From positions 868,001-932,000 of the forward strand of contig JAKCOZ010000058.1 in the NCBI GenBank assembly GCA_022605955.1: DNA of 64,000 bases, given 5' to 3'. This DNA is from Rallus limicola. Its lineage: Eukaryota; Chordata; Aves; Gruiformes; Rallidae. The position numbers and the translations under genes were made by a program. Under the pieces are notes generated by a model. That model was not told the DNA's origin, did no database searches, and saw nothing but the letters and a program-made list of their open reading frames with translations. This document shows positions 53,924-64,000 of the stretch, in pieces (the stretch's first letter is position 1; each line of letters begins with the position of its first letter).

Positions 53924-54910
53924 CCAGATCCCTGGCATTGAATTTTGTCATTATCTGTTCATTTAAAAACAATTATCACTTCCTTTCTTTACCTTTCCCA
54001 GAGCTGCAGGAAGACTTTTTTTTTTTTTTAAATCTGGAAGAGAGCAATATGACCAACAGCCAACACATTCCAGACGTGGGGAACACACATACAGTGTAGC
54101 CGGCATCCTATAAATGTCAAATATAATCTGTGGTGTTTTCAGATATGTATTTGGGCATATTTTTTATTCTGGTCCCTGACTAGGGTGTTTATCTGACAGT
54201 GCACCAGGTGCATACTAACTATGAGTACTTCCAAGTTATTATGCCAAAGCAGCAGCTTGTTACAGCTTTCATTTCACTGCTTTTATTGTTACTTGTGGTG
54301 ATAGAAGACAAGTCAGTGAAATGGCACGGGTCATTGCTTAGGAGGTGCCTGTACATCTTAAATTTTACAGAGGTTAGGAGGATATATGTGGAAGGACAAG
54401 GGCTGTTTAAAAGAGGCTGGGATCACAAATTCCCACTGAGATTCCAATTTCCAATATAGTTAACAGAGAAACTCCATTTTTCAGAAAAGAGCTTAAATTG
54501 CCAGGTCAAACAGGTGCCAAAGCAAAAGCTGGTCCAAAAATTATAAGCTTGCCACAAAAATGTCCTTGTTTGCTAAGTCTCCCAAAGGAGTGTTTGTTAG
54601 TTAGTGTGAGCACATGCCTTTTGCGCACAGAGTGAACAGAAATGTTTATTTCCGGGCTCTTATTCCATATACCCCCATATCTCTCTCTTTCATAACCAAA
54701 CATTTTCCTTTCGCTTAAGAGAAACAGTGGAACTTTCTTCCTGAACTAAAAATGTATTTTAAATTTCTTATACATTACTGTAGTTCAGAGCAACAAAACT
54801 AGCTATAGAGTCCATGATATTTATGCTCTTGTCTAGGTAATTTCTATGTTGTGTCTAAATATAAGTGAACTTTTCTAATATCATGACACTCTCTTACTCT
54901 CTTCCATCTT
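53924..54910. other. Unique non-coding sequence
   Basis: No gene or named repeat is recognised. A T13 run lies near 54,017-54,029. Short open frames on both strands have no family resemblance. Confidence 0.55.
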
Positions 54911-55341
54911 ATGATAGAATCATAGAATAGTCTGGGTTGAAGGGACCCCAAGGATCACAGAGTTCCAACCCCCCTGTCATAGGCAGGGTCACCAACCTCC
55001 AGGCATTGAGGTTGGCCCCATCCAACTTGGCCTTGAGCACCTCCAGGGATGGGGCATCCACCACCTCTCTGGGCAGCCTGTTCCAGCACCTCACTATTCT
55101 CTCTGTAAAGAGCTTCCCCCTAATATTTAAACTAAACCTTCCCTCCTTTAGCTCCAATCCATTCCCCCCTGTCCTGCCACTGTCTACCCTTTTTAAAAGT
55201 TGATTCCCCTCCTGTTTGTAAGCACCCTTCAGCCTGGAAGGCTGCAATGAGGTCCCCCCGCAGCCTTCTCTTCTCCAGGCTGAACAAGCCCAGCTTCCTC
55301 AGCCTCTCTTTGTAGGGGAGGTGCTCCAGCCCTCTGATCAT
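54911..55341 (-). pseudogene. CR1 ORF2 C-terminal remnant, one frameshift
   Basis: Reading leftwards from 55,341, the frame gives [36 protein letters not shown], then leaves the family sequence near 55,235-55,245. The adjacent frame continues [56 protein letters not shown] and AKLDGANLNAW, the usual end of the CR1 reverse-transcriptase protein. A single frameshift therefore separates two well-kept halves. There is no catalytic domain in this truncated copy, so it cannot be active; it is not a host gene. Confidence 0.88.
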
Positions 55342-55352
55342 CTTCAGGCCCC
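54911..55352 (-). mobile_element. CR1 LINE, 5'-truncated, reverse orientation, little decayed
   Basis: On the plus strand it starts with the reversed tail ATGATAGAATCATAGAATAG and GGGTTGAAGGGACCCC. It continues through CACCAACCTCCAGGCATTGA, GGGGCATCCACCACCTCTCT, GGGCAGCCTGTTCCAGCACC, AGCCTTCTCTTCTCCAGGCT and GAACAAGCCCAGCTTCCTCA to TCTGATCATCTTCAGGCCCC. The minus-strand sense and the presence of the 3' tail are clear. It is truncated about 440 bp from its 3' end. It looks less diverged than the other CR1 copies in the window, because most of the protein frame is still open. Confidence 0.96.
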
Positions 55353-55907
55353 CCTCTCCTGATCAGGGCAGCTGGCAAGTATAAATTCCATTTCATAGAA
55401 GTGTCTCACATTTTTCTCTTTTTTTTTTTTTTTTTTTTTGTCCCAGATTAGAACTCAGCCCCTTCCTGCAGCAGTTCTTGTCATAGCAGTCACATGCATA
55501 TGAGACACAGATTTGAGTACAGTGTCCTGAACAGACAGTGATGGAAGCTGAATCTGTTGCTTCCCTTTATCCATCTGAAAGTTCCATGCAAGCCCCCAGA
55601 AACCTTTTCCAATAAAGATGCAAATTAAGATGGACAAAATTAACCCAAAATTTATGACAAGGGCTCCTGCATTTCCCCACCTCAAATTTCAATTTTACAC
55701 CTAAGCAAATTGGAAGAAGATGAGTTCCTGCTCAGATAGCTATATAAATGCACGACCAGGTACAAAACTGTGTGTTCCACTACTTCAGATTCTTCACACT
55801 GATTCTTGGAAATGATTGTTAACTCATTTTAATAAATTCTTATTTAATGTTATTTTTACATATATGTAAAAAACCCAACCTTTAAGCTGTGAGAGCACTT
55901 AGATTAT
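55353..55907. other. Spacer between CR1 and LTR, with a T21 run
   Basis: About 550 bp of unique sequence. A T21 run at 55,419-55,439 lies 67 bp to the right of the CR1 end, preceded by TTTTTCTC. It could be the poly(A) trace of another retro-insertion on the minus strand, but I recognise no retrocopy next to it. The minus-strand frame at 55,455-55,685 has no recognisable domain. Confidence 0.6.
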
Positions 55908-56273
55908 TGTTCAGCCCCCAACACTGGCTGAACACCACCCTCCACTCACTCCTGGAGAGGAGACAGAGCCTCCATGGGTTGGGATAAAGACATGTTACTG
56001 ACAGAAGCACTGTGACAGTAGACCAACAACAGCCAATTACACTTACACCTGGTGATAACACAGAGTGTCCTACCATCACAGAGCTGCACAATGCGAGAAC
56101 CAACCCAAAGCTTCAGCCATGCTCAGACAGGCCCAGAGGCAGCAGGAGTAGCCCTGCCCAACCAGCCCCTTTTATGGAGGAGATGTCAGGTGGTGAAACA
56201 GCCCAGGCTAACCAAGATCACCTGGGCTGGCTGCCTGGGGGGGATTGACTCTGGCCTGGCCAGAAACAGGACA
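55908..56273 (-). mobile_element. Solo LTR of an ERVL-like endogenous retrovirus
   Basis: Read on the minus strand, the 366-bp unit begins TGTCCTGTTTCTGGCCAGG and CCAGAGTCAA. It has a CACCTGACATCTCC segment, a TATA-like CCATAAAAGGGGCTGG box, and a GTCTTTATCCCAACCCATGG segment resembling the conserved R/U5 part of avian ERVL-type LTRs. It ends GGGGGCTGAACA, giving the usual TG...CA ends. It is flanked by ATTAT (55,903-55,907) and ATTAC (56,274-56,278), a 5-bp target duplication with one mismatch. Five-base duplications fit ERVL. No internal gag or pol sequence flanks it, so it is a solo LTR left by recombination. The first 90 bases and TATA region are shared with the pair at 37,106-37,471. Confidence 0.82.
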
Positions 56274-58414
56274 ATTACCTAACCCAAGGAACTATTTTAT
56301 GTCTTACTGAGAGCCATGCTTTTGATTCTGAAACAGTCAATATATACAGAAGTCCAAATATCACAAAAGTGGTGGCAGCCAGGTGTTGGCACTTGAGAAA
56401 TAAGACAAAATGGACCAAATTCCAGAGCATTTTATCCTTTGGCAGCAGTATAATCAGGTTTTCAACATAACAGGAGAGGATAAGACACAGTCAGAGAGCT
56501 GTGTTAGCTATCCAACAAGAAGATTGCCTATAATACCACTATCTCTAATTGGCTCTTAATGTGTATGTGAAACCATTGCTTTCTATGGAATAGAACCCAA
56601 TTTTTTATGGGTGTGCAATGGCCCTTCCACTTCCACCAGTATGAGACAGTGTCTCATTTAACTCATGCGGTTTGTGCTGTTGGAACAGCAGTCGTTTTTA
56701 CTGCAAGATGTTCTCAGACATTACCATGAAGTTCTGACTGGCCCCAACAGGCAACAAAATGAAGATAGTGAGGGCCTGACGTGGTAAAAACCTTGCTTTA
56801 ATGACTTCAGGTCCCCCACCAGCAGCTGCTCTCCTGGTTATATGTGCTCCCATGTAGACTTAAATAGGAAAGTGGAAAGGATGGATAAGGAAATCTCAAC
56901 AAGACTGGAGAAGAGAGGGCTTGAGAGACAGTGAAGCTACACTGTGGATCTTGCATCCTGATTCAATTTGTTGGGGTTATTTTTCTAATATATGGAAAGC
57001 AGACTTCTTGGAGCTGAAAAAAAGTTTACTGGGTGTTTTGGCTTAGACGTTTGCTGAAAGCATTTTTTTTTCAGATTGATGAAAACCAACCTTTTTTCCC
57101 CCCAACAAAATTAAAAGCTGAAAAATTATTTAAAGTTTGGTCATTTTTCCCCCTATCATTTTATGTATCAAGACACATACAATCTGTTTTTAAAATAATG
57201 AAATATTTGGACTTTTTGCATTTTTTTTTACATTTCTTAAAATTGAAGTTATTTGCCAAATTCAGCATAAATACAAGTATATTTTTCAGTAGTTTGAATC
57301 TAGATTGTTTTGAGCTAATATTGCCCCAAATCTCAATAATTTATTTAACTTACCATTTCCTCTGGTGAGCTGAGATATGGAAAACTCGCTACTATGGCTC
57401 ACACATGTAGCAGGTACATGTTTGTGGATGGAGTGCAAAGTGTCTCAACTCATTCCCTGCCCAGAACTCTCTGGTATCTCATTTCCCTGACAACCACTTG
57501 ATTTCAAAGATCCATTACAAAAATAAATCCACATATATGATACAACTTTCACTGCAGCTGAATTAAAGTTTTTAAATTAAACTTTTTTGTATACCATTCT
57601 TTCATTGTGTGAACATCCACCAAAGCTAAGACTCAACAATAGATCTACTTAATATCATACAAAATACTGACAAAAAAGCAATGCCTAGTGAAAATGTTAA
57701 TTCTTTGAAACGAAAGTTATAACTTTAAAATCAAATTTCATGACTTGATTTAGACAGAGGCCTCAGACTTACACTATTAAAGAAAAAAACTTTGATAAAA
57801 GAAGAATCCATTATTTTGGTTGAAAATCTAATTTTATTCACAGCACTTGTTTTTAGAAAACATTTTATTTATACTTATATTTTTCACTTTTCGAAAGAGG
57901 GAATTTAAATATTTTTCCCTATTTTTTGACAATTAACGTCCCTGGTAATCTAATTTTAATCTAAGAAACTCAATCTTTCTTACATCATCAGAAAAATGTA
58001 AAATGAATAAGAGAAAGTAATTTATTCCCAAAGACTTAAAATTTTCCCCTAGATTTTTTTCCATTCCTCAGGTACGGGACCTACCCATGCCTGCTGCCAA
58101 GTTTCTAGCTCTAGTTTTTTACTTCTTTTAATTTTTTCTGTTTCTTAGTCAAAAAGAGCATTAAGTAGCTAACAAGGAAAAGGATAAAACCCTAAAATAG
58201 TCCTTTTCCATATACTGGTAAATGCAATTAAAATTGCAATTTGAAACAAGGGAATAAACTTGTTTCACTTGTCGTTCTTGCAAATAAAAGAAATATTTTT
58301 TTTTTTAAATCCTACCATTAAAAAAACTCTAAAGTCAAAGACAACCAAACACTTAAAAAACCCCACAATTGATAGCCAAGATTTCTTCTTGTTTGAAGCA
58401 TTTCATCAGGCTTT
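56274..58414. other. Unique AT-rich non-coding sequence
   Basis: No gene is recognised. From about 57,050 to 58,330 the sequence is rich in T and A runs, which produces phenylalanine-rich and lysine-rich chance frames such as 57,033-57,368. Confidence 0.55.
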
Positions 58415-58545
58415 CTCAGCAGCTTTGGCCAATCACTTAATCATTCTGTTCCTTGTTCTTAAAACAGAAGTAATAGTGTTGGCTTGCCTAACAAGGATGT
58501 GATACAGCTTTATGTATTAAAGACAGTGAAGTACTTGAAGAAATT
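58415..58545 (+). mobile_element. MIR-like CORE-SINE relic
   Basis: Blocks in order: GCTTTGGCCAATCACTTAAT (consensus CCTTGGGCAAGTCACTTAAT), CATTCTGTTCCTTGTTCTTA and AAACAGAAGTAATAGTG (consensus CTGTAAAATGGAGATAATAGTG). Then come CTTGCCTAACAAGGATGTG (consensus CTACCTCACAGGGGTGTTG), GCTTTATGTATTAAAGACAG and GTGAAGTACTTGAAG (consensus ATTAAAGATTGTGAGGTGCT). This is the clearest of the MIR-like relics here, and spacing is kept. It overlaps the end of the chance frame at 58,260-58,502 and explains that sequence. Confidence 0.66.
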
Positions 58546-61500
58546 TGTTTTGAAGTCAAACTGCTGAACTTTATAGATAATTCGAAGAATTGCAAAGCAG
58601 TGACATCTTTATTAAAAGGAGGACTAAGAAAATGTTTTGTATCACTGTGCTACCTGTTTCAGTAACGAGGGTTCTGAAAATAAGCTTTTAACTCATATTT
58701 ACGTATTTAGCAAGGCACTGTGGTTTTAAAAAGCACTGATCTCAGTAACTTCCTTTCTGGGATGATGAAAGATGTAGAAGCCTAATTTTCATCACACCTT
58801 TAAACTTGAGGCTGGCATCTAGGTTTTCTTCTAATTATATCAGTTGAATTTTCCATCATCTAAGTATCTCAAATATTTCACTTTGCATAGAAGTACAGAT
58901 GAATATTCAAAACTTAGTTAGTCTTTTGCCCCTCTGTGGACTTAACACAGCATTTCTTCCCTACTTCTAATGCAGCGGACAAGAAGTATCGTCTGCTGTT
59001 ACTCCTCACTTCACACTCCCCTTTCATGAATCTTCAGAGATCAAAGACGCAGCCTGAGCATCACTGGTTACTCTCATTAGACAGAGTAAAGCCTGCATAT
59101 AGATAACAGAATTTGTGCCAATAAAAGAAAACAAATCTCATTCATCAGGTAGTGCCACCACCTTTTCGTTATAATCTATTTCCTATGTAGGATGCCAACT
59201 AGCAACATATATCACCTGTCAGTTTCTATGGTACCGAGCACCCAACTCTTTGCTTGCAGCTAGAAGCTAAATATATTGAGGAGCTTGAGTGGAGGAAGGG
59301 CTTCAGCTTTGTTACAAAGGAAAGGAAAGTTTTCTTGCTTATTGGCCATGCCATGGGGAAATGTTCCTTGGAAATGGATCAGAGGGATTCCAGGCATTCC
59401 TGCAGCATCACTGCAGCTGGATCTGCTCGCTCTTGTACTGGCCTTGAACTAAAGGTGGGGGTAGAGGAGAGAACATCATGAGCTTGATTTATTATTTCTT
59501 ACAAAGAAGATGGCACTACAGCGAATGAGATTAAGAGAATGTTCAGCATAAACAATATGAGTAGGAATCCAAAATGCGTGGATGATTGTCCTGAAATGGA
59601 GACTCTGCCTGAGCCATTTTAGGTACTTTTAGATTTCAAAATAGCTCAGGGGTGTTAAAGACTAAATCTGAATCTTTCCTGAGACAGTATTGTAGGAGCT
59701 AAGCCTCTGTGAGTAAGGGATGCCCCGGTAAAATCTGAGAAGGGGAAAACTCAGGGCCTTATCAAGAACTGAATTTTAAAGAAGGTTTCTATATTTTTCT
59801 CTTCCTTATTTTTGCACTGAATTTCAATAGCAGTCGCCTTTCTGAAAAATCAAAGGAAGATGAGGACAGATGGATCTAAAATAAACACAGAGCTCTTACT
59901 TGTTTGTGAAAAGTACACAGATAGCTGAAGGCAGAATCTGTATCAAAATTACTGAAACCTGTAAGTTTTAATACTGTCACGTGGTCCATTTTCAAGCAAA
60001 CCAAAAACTGTCTGAGAGTTTAAGGATTGTGACCAATAACCAACTGCAGATTCACTCAGTAACAAAGACAGCAAATGCAGCTCTACATAACGAAGCATCT
60101 CAATGTCCCAACGTCAATATGATGCACTGCACTGTCATAGCATCCTGTAAAAAAGCAGAAGCTAATCAATTCACAGTGCCTATTAAAAGAACTGGTTTTG
60201 GAAAGCTCACAGCAAATGCTTTGGGACAGATTCTCTACCACCACACTGCTCTTCTGCTGAGATCAGTGTTTAAACAAGGAAGCCAGTAGCAGGCAGAGAA
60301 TTGCCCTGGCCACCGTCCAGCCAGCCAGGGGTCTGAGCTGCAGCAGGCAGAGGGGAAGAAAACAATTGCAGCACGCTGTATGCCACACAGTTTGTAAGCC
60401 CTTACAAATCACAGCTAACAGGGTCAAGTTAGAGCAGCCTGAGTGCTGCTATTACCTCTACCGAGATTGCCACCAGGATTCAGGGAGACAGTGCATATCA
60501 CAGTATCACCCAGCTTGGGAAAAGGATGCACAGAGAGAGAATGGGGCACAGAGAGAGGGAGCCTACAAAGACAAATGCACACGGAGGGCTGGGCCTGAAG
60601 TATGGAAGACAGAGGAGTTCCCTACTAACTTGAGCACTTTGTCAGACCTCTTTTGACAGGGACCAGCAGCAGCAGCATAAGGTAGGGCACTCAGGATATG
60701 GCTTGCAGACTGGTTGTATTTTCAGCTATTCTGACTAAACCAAACTGAACTGCTTCCAAAAAAAAAGCCGCACAGATCACTCACAGCTTACAGGACACAG
60801 AGCAAGGCAGTCATGGGAAACAAACGGAGAGTCAGTGCTTCCTACTATCTCTCCATAATAGTGAAGCCCATCTGAATATTTCATCACCAAATCATCAGGT
60901 CCAGTTCACTAAGTTTATTTTCCATTTATGAGCCATTCAAAAGTCCTCTCAAACCACCATCAACAAGTTGTACACCTCTGATTCAAGGGTACTTTACAGA
61001 CAGAACTCATTTAAGTTCAACTTAGCTTCACCAGATCCTCACGGAGCTGATTACTGGCACCAGACTGAGCAGAAATTTTGCAGGGAAGGTCAAACATGGG
61101 ACATGCAAGGTCAGACAGAATAGCTAACCAGAAGCTGCCCACCCAAATAAAAGTGGTGGGACAATTCAACAACTATTTTTGAACTACCTGGAAACTAGGT
61201 TTGTATTCAGGCCAGATTTGTTTTGGATGGCCTAGGTGATCTGTTTGCAGTCTGTGAGAATTCTGTGAGAATCCAACACTGAAAATTTTAATCACCTGTT
61301 TTCTTTGAGAATTTGTTCAGGGTTCACTATAGGGAGCTAACTTTACTTGCTGGAAGAAACCTTTAAAATCAAAACATTTCAGAAACTGAAGAAATGTCAA
61401 AATTTATTTCTGGAGGAGAACCAAGAGACAGAATGAAAAATCAGGAAAGCAGGGTAAAAACAGAAATAGAGACATACGTGGTCTTTTCCTGTTCTGAACA

Positions 61501-64000
61501 TTTCTTAGATTTGTATGTCCTCTGCTAGCCGTCATCCAGATACATGTCAAACCCAATTCTAGTAAAGCGTACACCTCTAGAGGCAGGAATCAGCAGTTTA
61601 TGTATCTTTTGAACAGAAGCTAGGCAGCAAGGAGAATGGAATAGTAGTAAGTTCAGAAAGTTAGACTTCACCTGGGTGTGAGGACTGAATCCACCCAGCA
61701 GCTTACATGGGAATGACATTAAGGATGGTCTAAGTGCTTATATTTGAAATATAAGCACGGAGTGACATTCTAAAGGTGCAGCTCCAAAGCAGGACTTAGT
61801 TTCATTGTTCTTGGTAAGAGTATCTCACTCCTCTAAGCTGTTTTTCCCTTTATAGTGTACAAACAGGGAAAATATGTCTGACCCCTGCTACTCAAACATG
61901 GAACTTTGCAGGAGAGAAGAAACCATCTTATAATCAACTGGGAAATATATTTTGTTTTGTAAGAGAAATTAATAAGTCTTAGAGTCAGGAAGGTCTTGAA
62001 TCGTATTTTTAAAAGGAACTTGGGATTTAAGATCTGTCACAATCACCAATGATGGAATAAAATTTTCTTGATTTCTGCATCTTTATCTTTAGATGTTGTT
62101 TATGGCAATTATAGACTTCAGTATTCCTTTTATCTTTGGCCTCACTTTTCTATAATTTTTAATAAGTATATTAGAGCTTTTCACCTGTAAATAACCTGAA
62201 AAAAAGTCTTAGGAAACTTTCTTTTCCTTTTAATTTTTTCCCCAGCTCTTTTAGATCAAATTCTATCTCTACTAAAAATATGGATTAAACCTCAATAATG
62301 TCAGTAGGATTGCTACAGACTCAATGAAATAAACTTCAGATGTCTGAAGAAATATCTGACTGGAAAGCCAAAAAAAAGAAATGCACCAGACAGATGAGCT
62401 AGTAACACTGTTAAATAGCCCAAAAGGCTGTGAATCTTCCATTCAGTCACATTGTTTTCATTACTTAACTAGTAGTATCTCTAGCTGACTGAGACGGGAA
62501 TAGGTCACTAAGGAATAGAGACTGTTGGGAGGGCAGGGGTGGAAGGGAAGTGCTGCAACAATTGTTAGTGAATTACTCCTGGAACTTGGCCAAATTTAAA
62601 ACATTTTTTGGTTGGAGGTAGGGACCACTCCTCAATAGCAGCAGAAGGCTTTGAATGGCATCTCTGTCTCTCCTAATAAGCCCCACATATTCACAGAGCA
62701 AGTGTGTTGGCCTGGAACCCCAGGTGAATTTCAACCTCAGGAATTATTTCTGAATCATTTGATATGACCAGAAATGCCTCCTCTAAAATTATTCTGTAAC
62801 TTTGGTACTTCAAAGCAATTGCTCTATTTTACTGTGGAGATGATTTCACATGGATTTGTTTGTTTGCCAGTCAAACCCAAGTTTTGCAAATAGTAGTTAA
62901 GATAAGAACTTTATTGGAGAATGCCTATCACACTGTATTGTCTTGGGTTATACAGGTCTGGGAACTTGAGTGGTGGAAGAGAGGGGGAAAAAAAGGAAAG
63001 AAAAAATCTTTGGATATATTTTGGCTTGAATGGCAATGATTGCACGGTGTTCCGATGCCTCCCCACTGCATTGTGTGCCATATTACACCTGCCTGGGATG
63101 ATAAGCATCTGCAGTCCTGTGATTATAGAACTTGGTGACCACTCATTTGGGGCACCGATGAGGAGCAGAAATGTGGAAAGGGTAGAAAAAGAAAAAAGCA
63201 CTTTATAAATTTCCTAACTGATACATTGGACTGGCAGGTAAATCACCTGGAAAAGTTATGGCAGAGGCATCAGCATGAATGCAAAGCAGAATGTTTACTT
63301 TAAAAGGAAGAAAAACCCAAACCAAACAGAAGTGATGTAGCTGTGTTGTTCTACCCACTAAATTACATTAGCACAGATTCAAAAGGTGCTCTCCAGTCCT
63401 TTGCTGGCACCAAGCTTTTTTAGTCATTGATCTTAAAGAACTTTAGAGTTAAAGAGGATGCCATGGTTTCTGTGATTCCTTGACTTAATTTTTCAGCTCC
63501 ATACAGCTCTTTAGCTGACCACACATATACATGCACTTACACTACTCCAAACCTGCAGAATTAGTCAAAAGAAAAAAAGAATTCTTCAATGCAAAAGAAA
63601 TTTTTTTATACACTAAAATGATGATCCTGATCCAGAAGAATGAGAAAATGAGAGGCTGGAAATACCATAGGTTTCTTGGGAACACAAGATGCAGGTTTTA
63701 CTGTTGGGACAAGATGGGAAAAAAATATACACCATATATCAAAAACCTGCTATGACTGCAAGCACATATGTTAAACCCAAAGTTGTTTTGTTCATGAAAA
63801 GAGGGAGTAGGAAGATCAAAACAAAAACACCATCCCAAACCTATCTTAACCTACATATTCATACATTTTTTTTCCCCCACATATTCTTCTTCCCATCTAC
63901 CCCAGCAAGCTTCCCTCTACCCACCTAAATACACTACTCATCACCACTACTAGCACATATGCACCAGTACTCACATATACTGACTTTCTCACCCACATAT
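58546..64000. other. Unique non-coding sequence to the window end
   Basis: About 5.4 kb with no recognised exon. Positions about 60,290-60,660 are richer in G and C with CAGCAGCAG-type words, but the open frame there (60,366-60,656) has no family resemblance. A segment at about 61,224-61,275 weakly recalls a CR1 tail. The last 150 bp are C/A/T-rich and low in G (CACCACTACTAGCAC, CACATAT words), and may be the edge of a low-complexity region that continues past the window. Confidence 0.5.

Noticed and set aside
61224..61275. Possible CR1 tail (GGATGGCCTAGGTGATCTG then ATTCTGTGAG)
   Set aside because: The two end motifs are suggestive, but the segment between them is missing and nothing upstream matches CR1.
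63840..64000. C/A/T-rich end of the window as a possible satellite
   Set aside because: No repeated unit can be defined in the bases available.

Overview
The window looks like non-coding nuclear DNA from a bird. It is AT-rich, and no open frame longer than about 136 codons reads like a protein apart from retrotransposon remnants. I recognise no host exon, tRNA, rRNA, CRISPR or bacterial-style operon. The strongest taxonomic evidence is the repeat content: 5'-truncated CR1 LINE fragments of avian type, with the conserved 3' tail and its ATTCTATG-like terminal motif; LTR sequences that begin TGTCCTG and resemble the abundant ERVL-type LTRs of neoavian birds; and old MIR-like CORE-SINE relics. 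These family calls come from memory of consensus sequences, not from a search. A neoavian bird is my inference; the species cannot be told.

Layout. Positions 1-13,000 are mostly unique sequence with a MIR-like relic (about 1,995), a decayed CR1 tail (about 6,553), an A/C-rich tract (9,350) and a reverse MIR-like relic (about 9,700). At 13,085-13,660 two old CR1 fragments lie tail to tail. Positions 13,660-27,720 are unique sequence with a perfect 43-bp tandem duplication at 19,206, a G-quadruplex motif at 18,104 and several homopolymer runs. An 870-bp CR1 copy carrying a broken reverse-transcriptase 3' end occupies 27,722-28,594, and a shorter CR1 tail lies at 32,626-32,822. At 37,106-37,471 two copies of the 5' part of one LTR face each other and form a long palindrome. 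Positions 37,470-53,770 are unique sequence with MIR-like relics near 45,400 and 48,590. The last 10 kb is the most repeat-dense: a MIR-like relic (53,774), a reverse CR1 copy (54,911-55,352) that looks comparatively young, a T21 run, a solo LTR with near-perfect 5-bp target duplications (55,908-56,273) and another MIR-like relic (58,415).

No set of genes works together here. The window is best read as an intergenic region or a large intron whose recognisable content is retrotransposon history. Some unique stretches may be conserved regulatory elements, but that needs cross-species alignment. I did not find a convincing new biological system. The most unusual structure is the inverted LTR pair at 37,106-37,471.
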